Assembly: GCA_017387685.1 (NCBI GenBank)
Contig: JAFOEU010000106.1
Span: forward strand, 1-32,895
Direction of reading: 5' to 3'
DNA from: Clostridia bacterium
Lineage (GTDB): Bacteria; Bacillota; Clostridia; Oscillospirales; CAG-272
DNA: 32,895 bases
Shown here: positions 22,445-30,116 of the stretch, in pieces
Position numbering within the stretch: the stretch's first letter is position 1
Layout: every line of letters starts with the position of its first letter
Position numbers and translations under genes: made by a program
The notes under the pieces: model-generated
Databases searched by the model: none
Seen by the model: the letters and a program-made list of their open reading frames with translations, nothing else
What the model was told of the DNA's origin: nothing

Positions 22445-23146
22445 ATGAAAAGAGAAAACAGACCCGTCATCGGCATAACCTCGTCGATGTCGGATACATT
22501 CGTAAGAATGCGCCGAAATTATTTCGACGCAATAGAGCAGGCGGGAGGCATTCCCGTATTTATGCCCCACACGGGCGGCGCGGAGGATGCGGAAAAGTTC
22601 CTTTCCTTCTGCGACGGAATCCTTTTCGCGGGCGGCGACGACGTTGATCCCAAGTTTTACGGCGAGGAGATCAAGTTTGACAGCGTTGAGACCACGCCCG
22701 AGCGTGACGTTTTTGAGCTTGCGCTTGCAGAGCTTCTGAAAAATGATGACCGCCCCGTCCTCGGTATCTGCCGCGGATCACAGCTTCTTAACGTAGCCTT
22801 CGGCGGCACACTCTATCAGCACATCGACTGCCACCGTCAGGACGAGCGCGGCGCGATAAATCAGCGTTCGGCGAAAGTGACCGACGGTACGCTCCTTCGC
22901 GAGCTTGCGGGCACGGATGAGATATTTACAAATTCCTTCCACCATCAGGCGGTAAAGGACGTTGCACCCGGATTTGTCGTGGCGGCAAGAGCCGCCGACG
23001 GCACAGTCGAGGCGATCGAGCCCGAGGTGCGCACCGACCGCTTCTTCCTCGCGGTACAGTGGCATCCCGAATATTTCTATAAGACCGATAAATGTGCAAA
23101 TAATATATTCAAAGCCTTCGTTGAGGCAGCGAAAAAGGAATATTAA
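22445..23146 (+). CDS. Class I glutamine amidotransferase-type gamma-glutamyl hydrolase (PuuD-like)
   Basis: A 233-residue member of the peptidase C26 family, typified by gamma-glutamyl-gamma-aminobutyrate hydrolase. Visible marks are the nucleophile Cys in LGICRGSQLLNVAFGGTLYQ, the oxyanion region GGDDVDP, and the His-Glu pair in VQWHPEYF. The ATG at 22445 is chosen: it follows the upstream stop by 4 bases and gives the family N-terminus (RPVIGITSS), while the longer in-frame extension only shadows the phosphoesterase gene. It would release glutamate from a gamma-glutamyl amide, but no polyamine genes are near to confirm the substrate. Confidence 0.9.
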   Translation: MKRENRPVIGITSSMSDTFVRMRRNYFDAIEQAGGIPVFMPHTGGAEDAEKFLSFCDGILFAGGDDVDPKFYGEEIKFDSVETTPERDVFELALAELLKNDDRPVLGICRGSQLLNVAFGGTLYQHIDCHRQDERGAINQRSAKVTDGTLLRELAGTDEIFTNSFHHQAVKDVAPGFVVAARAADGTVEAIEPEVRTDRFFLAVQWHPEYFYKTDKCANNIFKAFVEAAKKEY

Positions 23147-23147
23147 A

Positions 23148-23648
23148 ATGAAAGAATTATTCAAAAAATACCGCGAAATAATCGTTTACATCATCGTCGG
23201 ACTTATGACCACCGTGGTCGCTTACGGTATTCGTCTCGGAGTTATCTATGGCTTCGCGCCGATTCTCGATATCGATCTTGCCGCCGAGGGCGGCCGCGCG
23301 GCGGTGCTTCGTACCGTTGCCGTGTCGCTCGGATGGGTTGCGGGCGTTATCTTCGCGTTTTTCACTAACAAAAGCTGGGTATTTCAGGATAAGGTCAGCG
23401 GCAAGCGTGCCGTTCTTATCCAGTTCGGCGAGTTCACGCTCTCGCGCGTGTTCACCTATTTCGTCGAGCTCGGTCTCGGCGTCGGAGTTCCTCCGCTTCT
23501 GACGTCGCTCGGCTATAAGCCCTTCAAAATTATTCTCACCTTCGATGCCGACCTCATCGCAACCGGCGTTTCGGTCGTGCTCGTTACCGTACTCAACTAT
23601 ATCCTCTCCAAGCTTCTCGTTTTCAGAAAGAAAAAGACGGAAGAATAA
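23148..23648 (+). CDS. GtrA-like four-TM membrane protein
   Basis: A 166-residue integral membrane protein of the GtrA/DPMS-like family (PF04138), thought to help move lipid-linked sugars for cell-surface polysaccharides. Four hydrophobic segments are seen (about 10-30, 48-70 with the FFTNKSWVFQDK signature after it, 88-108, 130-152). The ATG at 23148 is 1 base past the upstream stop and starts the protein at MKELFKKYREI; the longer frame shadows the hydrolase gene. AAAAAGGA lies upstream. The partner glycosyltransferase is not in the window. Confidence 0.9.
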   Translation: MKELFKKYREIIVYIIVGLMTTVVAYGIRLGVIYGFAPILDIDLAAEGGRAAVLRTVAVSLGWVAGVIFAFFTNKSWVFQDKVSGKRAVLIQFGEFTLSRVFTYFVELGLGVGVPPLLTSLGYKPFKIILTFDADLIATGVSVVLVTVLNYILSKLLVFRKKKTEE

Positions 23649-23664
23649 AAATTGAGGTGATAAA

Positions 23665-25218
23665 ATGATCTCAAAGGTTTACAGCGCGGCGCTCGCGGGC
23701 ATCGAAAGCTTCCGCGTAACTATCGAGGTTGACAGCTTTCCCGCGATGGAAACGTCATTCCAGCTCGTCGGTCTGCCCGACGCGGTCGTCAAGGAGTCGA
23801 AGGATCGCATCCGTTCCGCTTGCTTCAACAGCGGATTTTCCTTCCCCGATACCTCACTCGTCATAAATCTCGCGCCCGCCGACCGCAGAAAAGAGGGCTC
23901 GGCGTTTGACGTGCCGCTCCTCCTCGCAATTCTGCGTTGCAACGGCGTGATATTTCAGGGCGTTTCGTTCGAGGGCAAGCTCTTCACGGGCGAGCTTTCG
24001 CTGACGGGCGACGTCCGACCCGTCCGCGGCGTGCTTTCGATGTGCGCCGATGCGAAAAAGGACGGCTTCACCGAGTTTTACGCGCCCGCCGAAAACGCGC
24101 GCGAGGCTGCGGCGGTCGAGGGAATGACCGTTTATTCCGTCCGCCACATCCGCGATATAGTCGACCACCTCAACGGCAAGCGACGTATGACACCCGTTGA
24201 GCCCGACGTGCACTCGTTTGAGGATGCGTATTCGGGAGTCATCGACTTTGCCGACGTCAAGGGACAGCTCGCCGCCAAGCGCGCGATGGAGATCGCCGCC
24301 GCGGGCTCGCATAATATTCTGCTCATCGGCCCTCCCGGTACGGGAAAGTCGATGCTTGCAAAGCGGCTGCCGACCATTCTGCCGCCGCTCACCTTCGACG
24401 AGGCTATCGAAACGACGAAGATACATTCAGTCGCAGGCACTCTGCCCGAGGGCGCGTCTCTGCTGACTGCGCGACCCTTCCGCTCGCCCCATCACACGAT
24501 GTCGGCGGTATCACTCGTCGGCGGCGGTGCAAATCCGAAGCCGGGCGAGATCTCGCTTGCGCACAACGGCGTCCTTTTTCTCGACGAGCTCCCCGAGTTT
24601 CCGAAATCTATCACGGACAACCTCCGTCAGCCGATCGAGGACAGACGCGTGACGATCACGCGCGCGCTCGGACGCGTTACCTATCCCTGCACCTTCCAAC
24701 TCGTTGCGGCGATGAATCCTTGCCGATGCGGATATTTCGGCCATCCGACGAGAAAGTGCACCTGCGGAAAGGGCGAGGTTCAGCGTTACATATCGAAGAT
24801 CAGCGGTCCTCTCCTCGACCGAATCGACATACAGATCGAGCTCCCCTCGCTCTCCTACGATGAGCTTTCAAGCAAGGGCGGCAAAACCGAAACCTCGGCG
24901 CAGATCCGCGCAAGAGTTACCGCCGCTCGCGAGTTTATGCACAAACGTCTTGAAGCCGAGGGACTTTCAGGTCTCGGAATTTTCTCAAATTCTCAACTTG
25001 ATGCCGCGGGAATACGCAAGACCTGCCATCCGACAGATGATGCGGTGGAGCTCTTGCGAATGGCATACGACCGCCTCGGTCTTTCCGCGCGCGGATACGA
25101 CAGAGTTATGCGAATGGCGCGAACGATCGCGGACCTTGACGCATCCGAAAAAATTGAAGCCGAGCATATCGCCGAGGCGATAACGCTCCGCAGTCTTGAT
25201 AAAAAATATTGGGGGTAA
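23665..25218 (+). CDS. comM: YifB/ComM-family Mg-chelatase-like AAA+ ATPase
   Basis: A 517-residue AAA+ helicase-like protein. The N-terminal Lon-protease-like ChlI domain (1-160; VYSAALAGIESFRVTIEVD) precedes the ATPase core, with Walker A IGPPGTGKS (about 217-225), Walker B LFLDELPEF and a Cys-cluster zinc-binding-like CRCGYFGHPTRKCTC. In Vibrio and Haemophilus ComM drives branch migration in natural transformation; in Clostridia the role is less clear. GAGGTGATAAAATG gives a good start. The gene is translated just before the AraC gene, and the RuvX resolvase lies one gene on, giving a recombination flavour to this end of the operon. Confidence 0.92.
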   Translation: MISKVYSAALAGIESFRVTIEVDSFPAMETSFQLVGLPDAVVKESKDRIRSACFNSGFSFPDTSLVINLAPADRRKEGSAFDVPLLLAILRCNGVIFQGVSFEGKLFTGELSLTGDVRPVRGVLSMCADAKKDGFTEFYAPAENAREAAAVEGMTVYSVRHIRDIVDHLNGKRRMTPVEPDVHSFEDAYSGVIDFADVKGQLAAKRAMEIAAAGSHNILLIGPPGTGKSMLAKRLPTILPPLTFDEAIETTKIHSVAGTLPEGASLLTARPFRSPHHTMSAVSLVGGGANPKPGEISLAHNGVLFLDELPEFPKSITDNLRQPIEDRRVTITRALGRVTYPCTFQLVAAMNPCRCGYFGHPTRKCTCGKGEVQRYISKISGPLLDRIDIQIELPSLSYDELSSKGGKTETSAQIRARVTAAREFMHKRLEAEGLSGLGIFSNSQLDAAGIRKTCHPTDDAVELLRMAYDRLGLSARGYDRVMRMARTIADLDASEKIEAEHIAEAITLRSLDKKYWG

Positions 25219-25220
25219 CT

Positions 25221-26132
25221 ATGGCAGCAGTATATGAAAACCAATCGACAGACTTTTACTGCCGCGGTGATAAAAATTTCCGCTCACAGCTCCATTGCAG
25301 TCCGCATATTCATTATCATATTGAAATAGTACAGATACTCGAGGGCGAAACAGTAGGCTTTGCCGACACCGAGGAGGTTTATCTTGAGGCGGGCGATATT
25401 TTCATCGCTTTTCCCGATCAGGTGCATTACTTCCTGACACAAAAGCCCGAAAGATACCGCCTCTTCATCGTATCTCCCGATCTGACTCCCGAATTCCGCA
25501 CGATCTTTACCAATCAAGTCCCCCGTTCGGCTTGTATTAAGGGCGCGGGGCTCGATCCCGAGATCGATGCGCTGACCAAAACGCTCTTTACCTTCACGGG
25601 ACATCACCATACGGGTGGCGATCCTTACCGTGACGCGGTGATCCGAGGCTGCTTGCTTGCGCTTTTTGGCAAGCTTTTGCCCTTGATGAGCCTTGCCGCA
25701 CCGAGAGTTGGCGACTCAAGAGCCGTTCGCGAGATCGTTGGATATTGCTCCGAGCACTTTGCCGAGGAGCTTTCCCTCGAGGTGCTTGAGGACGAGCTTC
25801 ACTTGAGCAAATATTACATTTCGCATCTGTTCTCGGGCAAGCTCGGTATCAGATTCAACGATTATATCAATTCCCTCCGCATCTCGCACGCCTGCCGTCT
25901 TCTGCGCCGCGAGGATATGCAGATCACGGAGATTGCCGAAACGGTCGGATTTTCAACTCTTCGAACCTTCAACCGCGCTTTCGTCAAGTTCCGCGGTATA
26001 ACTCCGAGTGAATTCCGCCGCGAGGGCAGCGCGCGCTCCGACGGCGCATCCCTGCTTCCAATCTATTATATTAAAGGAAAACAACAATGTCCGAATACGA
26101 TGCTGTCGCAATTGCCGACGTCAAAGAACTGA
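25221..26132 (+). CDS. AraC-family transcriptional regulator
   Basis: A 303-residue regulator. An N-terminal cupin-like sensor domain (about 15-120; HIHYHIEIVQILEG, AGDIFIAFPDQVHYF) precedes two helix-turn-helix motifs near the C-terminus (LSLEVLEDELHLSKYYISHL and EIAETVGFSTLRTFNRAF) and ends with the GITPSEFRRE signature. The ATG at 25221 is chosen because GGGGG sits 5 bases upstream; a TTG at 25209 would be the alternative. About 34 residues follow the usual AraC end and overlap ruvX by 46 bases. The ligand is unknown; the cupin suggests a sugar-type effector. Confidence 0.9.
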   Translation: MAAVYENQSTDFYCRGDKNFRSQLHCSPHIHYHIEIVQILEGETVGFADTEEVYLEAGDIFIAFPDQVHYFLTQKPERYRLFIVSPDLTPEFRTIFTNQVPRSACIKGAGLDPEIDALTKTLFTFTGHHHTGGDPYRDAVIRGCLLALFGKLLPLMSLAAPRVGDSRAVREIVGYCSEHFAEELSLEVLEDELHLSKYYISHLFSGKLGIRFNDYINSLRISHACRLLRREDMQITEIAETVGFSTLRTFNRAFVKFRGITPSEFRREGSARSDGASLLPIYYIKGKQQCPNTMLSQLPTSKN

Positions 26133-26563
26133 AAAACACCAAGGGGCGCATTCTTGCCGTTGATTTCGGCGAGGTGCGCACGGGACTTGCTATCTGCGAT
26201 GCCTCGCGCTTTCTCGCCTCCGGCATCGGAAACGTCAAGGTCGGTGGAATAGATAAGACCGCCGCCGAGGTTGCAAGAATAGCGAAGGAAAAGGGCGCAG
26301 TTGCCGCCGTTGTGGGACTTCCGCGCAATATGGACGGAAGTGAGGGCGCTCGCGCTGACCGTTGCCGTGATTTTGCCCGCCGTCTTGCCGTCGCCGCCGA
26401 GATCCCCGTTGCGATGACGGACGAGAGATTGACAACAGTCGTCGCCTCGCGCTATCTCAACGAGACCGACACGCGCGGAGGAAAGCGCAAGAACGTCATC
26501 GACAGCCTTTCTGCCGAGATCATTCTTCAAAATACGCTCGACAGGCTCAAAAATATGGTCTGA
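26087..26563 (+). CDS. ruvX: Putative pre-16S rRNA nuclease / Holliday junction resolvase-like RuvX (YqgF)
   Basis: A 158-residue RNase H-fold protein of the YqgF/RuvX family, which is linked to 16S rRNA 5'-end maturation and fold-related to RuvC. ILAVDFGEVRTGLAICD (about 22-38, catalytic Asp), VVGLPRNMDGSEG (about 78-90), DERLTTV and VIDSLSAEIILQ (catalytic Asp) match the family in order. AAAGGA lies 9 bases before the ATG. The start lies 46 bases inside the AraC gene; no later start codon would retain the first catalytic strand. It ends the long operon. Confidence 0.92.
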   Translation: MSEYDAVAIADVKELKNTKGRILAVDFGEVRTGLAICDASRFLASGIGNVKVGGIDKTAAEVARIAKEKGAVAAVVGLPRNMDGSEGARADRCRDFARRLAVAAEIPVAMTDERLTTVVASRYLNETDTRGGKRKNVIDSLSAEIILQNTLDRLKNMV

Positions 26564-26607
26564 TTGCAAAATTTACAATTTTTTGTCGTTTTTTGCGAAT
26601 AAACTGT

Positions 26608-26636
26608 TTGACAAAACCGACTTTTTAGTGTATAAT
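26608..26636 (+). promoter_or_regulatory. Sigma-A-type promoter of the carD gene
   Basis: Perfect TTGACA (26608-26613) and TATAAT (26631-26636) with a 17-base spacer. No convincing terminator for the upstream operon is seen between 26564 and 26607. Confidence 0.9.
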
Positions 26637-26690
26637 ATATGTATGAATGTTTAATTTTACCCCCAAGGATACCCTAAAAGGAGTAGAAAA

Positions 26691-27197
26691 ATGTTTGACA
26701 TAGGAGATCTGCTGTTCTACGGCACCAACGGTGTGTGTCGCGTCAGTGAAATATGCTCGTCGCCCTTTGATTCAAACGACGCGAGGCAATTCTATAAGCT
26801 GACTCCCATCGCCGAAAATTCAAGTCTTGTTATCTACACTCCCGTGGACAATACGCAAATCATTATGCGTCCGCTGATCTCAAAGGAGGAGGCGGAGGCG
26901 CTTGTCGCGCGCATTCCTGAAATTGAGCGGATTGCCGTTGCAATCGAAAAGCATCGCAAGGAAACCTACCGCGAGACTATTCGTGAGGGTAATCCGGAGG
27001 GATACGTCAAGATAATAAAGACTGTTCGCGCGCGACGCGAGTATTTCAAGCGCACGCGCCGCCGTGTTCCCGATCTCGACAACGATTTTGAGCATACCGC
27101 AAGGTTATGCCTTTACGGTGAGCTATCAACCGTCCTCGGTATCAGCCGAGAGGAGATCAGCCAAATCGTTCTTGAAGGCATTTCGATGGAAAAATAA
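26691..27197 (+). CDS. CarD-family transcriptional regulator
   Basis: A 168-residue protein. The N-terminal 60 residues (FDIGDLLFYGTNGVCRVSEI, TPVDNTQIIMRPLIS) form the CarD/TRCF RNA-polymerase-interacting domain, which binds the RNAP beta subunit. The helical C-terminal part (about 75-168; RETIREGNPEGYVKIIKTV, GELSTVLGISREEI) is the DNA-binding-like tail of the CdnL type. It likely tunes transcription initiation at rRNA and other promoters. AAAGGAG and a perfect promoter precede it, suggesting steady, high expression. It is a single-gene unit ended by the hairpin at 27199-27228. Confidence 0.92.
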   Translation: MFDIGDLLFYGTNGVCRVSEICSSPFDSNDARQFYKLTPIAENSSLVIYTPVDNTQIIMRPLISKEEAEALVARIPEIERIAVAIEKHRKETYRETIREGNPEGYVKIIKTVRARREYFKRTRRRVPDLDNDFEHTARLCLYGELSTVLGISREEISQIVLEGISMEK

Positions 27198-27198
27198 A

Positions 27199-27228
27199 AT
27201 AAGGGACTGATTCCTTCAGTCCCTTATT
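27199..27228. terminator. Bidirectional terminator between carD and the SleB-type gene
   Basis: Thirteen-base perfect arms AATAAGGGACTGA and TCAGTCCCTTATT close on a short loop. The converging stop codons at 27195-27197 (plus) and 27238-27240 (minus) place it as terminator of both. Confidence 0.88.
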
Positions 27229-27237
27229 TGTTTGCCC

Positions 27238-28212
27238 TCAGGAATAAAAATCGTGCTGTCCAACGGTCATTGTGTATTCGCGGTTGGAGGTGATCCAGGT
27301 TCCCTTGGCGATACTGCTGTTGAAGAAGAAAAGGATCGTTGGATCGAGCGAGAAGCCCTCGAGGCAGAGCTTTGCCGCGATCACGCTCGATTCGGTCGGC
27401 TCGCGGTAAACACTTCCCGTTGATGCGGGGGTAAATTGAACGCCGCCGACACGGTCGAAAATGACTTTATATACGGTATCGGGATAATAGTGGCTCCTCG
27501 TGCGGTTGATTACGACAGTGCCGACGGCAAGCTGACCGATAAAGGGTTCACCGCGTGCTTCGGCGGAGATTATGCGCGAGAGCCAGTAAAGGTCCTCGTA
27601 GCTGTAAATATCGTCTGCCTCCGGAAAGGTCGGTACACCCCAGATGCAGATTTCGCCGCCAACGATTTCGGTCGAGCGCAATCCCGCGGCGGAGAGAAGT
27701 GCCTCAATAGGCGCGCAAAGAACGCCGAAAGCGCGCACGGTAACCTCGCAGTCGCTCTTTGAGCAGGGGATGAGTCGGTCGCCCGATTCGATATAGCAGA
27801 GTCCCTCTTCTGCGCGGATGGTATCAGTGCCCAAAAGCTCCTCAAATCCATCGATGGGCAGCCAGATTATGCCGTCGAGCTCGAATGCGAAGCTATTGCC
27901 TATCGCTCTGCCGTTTATGTAGAGCGATAGCGGCTGAGCGCCGTCCGGGATCGCGAGTGAAGGCGATATGGGCGCTTCCTCGATGGGCTCTGCGGTCGTT
28001 TCCTCTTCGGGCTCGGACTCTGTTACCGCATCTGTTTCGGGTAGGACTTCCCCCTCTGTGTCATCGGGGGCGACGGTGGTTTCGGCGGAAGCAGTGGTAT
28101 CGTCCGCCAAAATTTCAACCTTCGTTCCTCGCGCCATCGGCGATATCATGCATATTGCGAGCGCGAGTGCCAGAAAAGCCGCAAATGCGGTTGAAAGTAG
28201 CTGCTTATGCAT
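27238..28212 (-). CDS. SleB/CwlJ-family cell wall hydrolase with extra N-terminal domain
   Basis: A 324-residue exported protein. An N-terminal hydrophobic signal or anchor (about 5-26) and a Thr/Glu-rich linker (about 38-80) precede a domain of about 95 residues (90-190; SLYINGRAIGNSFAFELDG) that resembles the copper amine oxidase N-terminal-like domain common on clostridial surface proteins. The catalytic SleB domain (Hydrolase_2, lytic-transglycosylase-like) fills about 206-324, with Glu218 in ISAEARGEPFIGQLAVG as the expected acid. SleB and CwlJ open spore cortex peptidoglycan during germination, but many non-sporulation paralogues act on the vegetative wall. GGAGG precedes the ATG at 28212. 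It lies 15 bases after the lipoprotein gene in one unit. Confidence 0.88.
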   Translation of the reverse strand: MHKQLLSTAFAAFLALALAICMISPMARGTKVEILADDTTASAETTVAPDDTEGEVLPETDAVTESEPEEETTAEPIEEAPISPSLAIPDGAQPLSLYINGRAIGNSFAFELDGIIWLPIDGFEELLGTDTIRAEEGLCYIESGDRLIPCSKSDCEVTVRAFGVLCAPIEALLSAAGLRSTEIVGGEICIWGVPTFPEADDIYSYEDLYWLSRIISAEARGEPFIGQLAVGTVVINRTRSHYYPDTVYKVIFDRVGGVQFTPASTGSVYREPTESSVIAAKLCLEGFSLDPTILFFFNSSIAKGTWITSNREYTMTVGQHDFYS

Positions 28213-28227
28213 CGTTTTCCTCCTTGA

Positions 28228-28785
28228 TCAATTCGTTTTTTGAATTTTATAGTCTGAAATTTTGAATTCCATAATCACATCGCCCGAGCTCCCTTTTTCG
28301 CGAAGGAAGATAGGAAGTCCGCTTTTGCTGTCGATGAGATATTCAACCGTTTTGCAGTCGGTTTGAACGGTTATCAGCGTTTGCGCGCCGTCGCCGGCTG
28401 AATTTTTTATTTCGGCGGAGATGGCGTTGTTGCTTTGCAGAAATGGTGCAAGCGGTGCGCCGAGCCTTTCGGCAACTGTTCCCGAGATACTGACATCATA
28501 AAGCTCAGCCTCCCAAACGCCGCTGTCGGTTTTTATCTTGAGTCCGGCGAAGGCATCGGGCAGTGAATAGGTTATTTCGCCGCTCCGCGTGCCGTCCTCG
28601 CGTATTTCGCCGAGCAATATGACGGCGCAGAATGCCACCCCGCCCCGCTCTCCCTCCGCCTTGAGCTCTGCGGGGAGCTTCAGAATATCGAGCGCATTCG
28701 CCCTTGGGGAGGGAGCGCAGGAATAAACAGATATGACGCAAGAGAACAGTATGATTATTGCCAGAACTTTCCTATAGCTATACAA
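28228..28785 (-). CDS. Hypothetical lipoprotein
   Basis: A 185-residue protein with a lipobox SVYSC (Cys23) after a hydrophobic signal, so it should be a lipid-anchored surface protein. The rest is unrecognised and beta-rich by eye (CKTVEYLIDSKSGLPIFLRE near the C-terminus). The start is a TTG codon at 28785, supported by GGAG 8 bases upstream; no ATG lies before the lipobox. It is the first gene of a two-gene unit with the SleB-type hydrolase, and divergent to alr. No clear promoter was found for it in the 97 bases up to the alr start. Confidence 0.78.
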   Translation of the reverse strand: MYSYRKVLAIIILFSCVISVYSCAPSPRANALDILKLPAELKAEGERGGVAFCAVILLGEIREDGTRSGEITYSLPDAFAGLKIKTDSGVWEAELYDVSISGTVAERLGAPLAPFLQSNNAISAEIKNSAGDGAQTLITVQTDCKTVEYLIDSKSGLPIFLREKGSSGDVIMEFKISDYKIQKTN

Positions 28786-28821
28786 AATTTATCTCCAAAA
28801 AAGTATTCCGTTACAAATATA

Positions 28822-28850
28822 TTGCAAAAGCGGCGCAAATATGATATAAT
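28822..28850 (+). promoter_or_regulatory. Promoter of alr
   Basis: TTGCAA (28822-28827) and TATAAT (28845-28850) are 17 bases apart. CGGAG follows about 10 bases before the chosen ATG at 28883. Confidence 0.72.
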
Positions 28851-28882
28851 ATATAATGTAATAGTATCGGAGTTTGCCAATC

Positions 28883-30097
28883 ATGAATAATAATTTTTAT
28901 ATAACCTACGCCGATCTGCCGCTCAGCGATGCTCCCCGCGCTTGGGTTGAGGTCGATGCCGCGGCGATAAGGCATAATTACCGCAGAGTTTCGGAGGAAA
29001 TTGCAAAAAAACGCCCCGAATGCTCCATCATCGCGGTCATAAAGGGTGATGCATACGGTCACGGAATCACCGAATGCACCCGCATCTTCTTATCCGAGGG
29101 CTGCCGCGCGTTTGCGCTTGCGAGCGTTGAGGAGGCTCTCTGCACCAAGCGAGTCTGCGACCGCCTTGGAGTCAAAGCGGATATTCTTATCCTCGGCGCA
29201 ACCGAGCCCGCACTTATAGGCGAAGTCGGACGTCAGGATCTTATCCAGACCATTCCATCCTTTGATTATGCAAAAAAGCTCTCCCACGCCGCCTTGGCTG
29301 CGGGCGTGACCGTCCGCGCACATATAAAGCTCGACACGGGAATGAACCGTCTCGGCTTTCCCACGTTTTCAGAGGAGCAAAAGGACGTAACAGCCGCCAA
29401 GGTCGCGCAGATCGCGGGAATGCCGGGGATATTCATTGACGGCGTTTTCTCGCATTTCGCATCAGCCGACGAGGTTGATGAACATTTTAAAAAGCGCACG
29501 TCGCTTCAATCTATCAGATTTTTTGATACCCTCGACCGTATCCGCCTCAGCGGTGTTGATCCGCGCGTGGTGCATCTTTGTAATAGTCCGGGGGCTTTTA
29601 CCCGTCCGTCGAAGGACCTCGCAGATGCCGCGCGAATAGGCATCTCGCTTTTCGGCTTCGGTCCTGCACCGGATGTGGATCTCGGTCTGCGCCCCACCTT
29701 CAAGCTTTGCGCCAAGATCGCGCGAGTCAGCCGCCTGACCAAGGGCGAGGAGCTCGGCTACGGCGGTGCATATAAGGTTGAAAACGAGATCAACGCCGCG
29801 ACAGTCGGTATCGGCTACGCAGACGGCGTTTTCCGCCACGCCGCGGGGCATTGCGTTTCGATCTACGCCCCCGACGGAGCTTTCCGAGGTATGGGTAGGA
29901 TAATCGGCAGAGTTTGTATGGATATGTGTATGCTCGATCTCGGCTCGATCGATGCCGCCGAGGGCGATACCGTCGTATTTTACGGTGACGACCGTGTCTC
30001 CTGCCTTGATTTTGCCCTTCATTGCAACACCATCGTGCACGAATGTCTCAGCCTTGTATCCGGGCGCGTGCCGAGAATAGTCGTCAACGACGAATAA
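28883..30097 (+). CDS. alr: Alanine racemase
   Basis: A 404-residue fold-III PLP enzyme that makes D-alanine for peptidoglycan. AVIKGDAYGHG carries the PLP lysine near the N-terminus; the KLDTGMNRLGF, CNSPGAF, RIGISLFGFGP and IGYADGVFR motifs and the catalytic Tyr in ELGYGGAYK follow in the family order, with CMDM near the end. The ATG at 28883 is chosen because CGGAG lies 10 bases upstream; a TTG at 28874 would be too close to that site. It heads a run with a lipoprotein, a ribbon-helix-helix protein, an SDR and another lipoprotein. Confidence 0.95.
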   Translation: MNNNFYITYADLPLSDAPRAWVEVDAAAIRHNYRRVSEEIAKKRPECSIIAVIKGDAYGHGITECTRIFLSEGCRAFALASVEEALCTKRVCDRLGVKADILILGATEPALIGEVGRQDLIQTIPSFDYAKKLSHAALAAGVTVRAHIKLDTGMNRLGFPTFSEEQKDVTAAKVAQIAGMPGIFIDGVFSHFASADEVDEHFKKRTSLQSIRFFDTLDRIRLSGVDPRVVHLCNSPGAFTRPSKDLADAARIGISLFGFGPAPDVDLGLRPTFKLCAKIARVSRLTKGEELGYGGAYKVENEINAATVGIGYADGVFRHAAGHCVSIYAPDGAFRGMGRIIGRVCMDMCMLDLGSIDAAEGDTVVFYGDDRVSCLDFALHCNTIVHECLSLVSGRVPRIVVNDE

Positions 30098-30116
30098 ATT
30101 TTAAGGAAATAAAAAA

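Noticed and set aside
26564-26607. Terminator after ruvX
   Set aside because: T-runs are present but only weak, distant pairing is possible; not strong enough to list.
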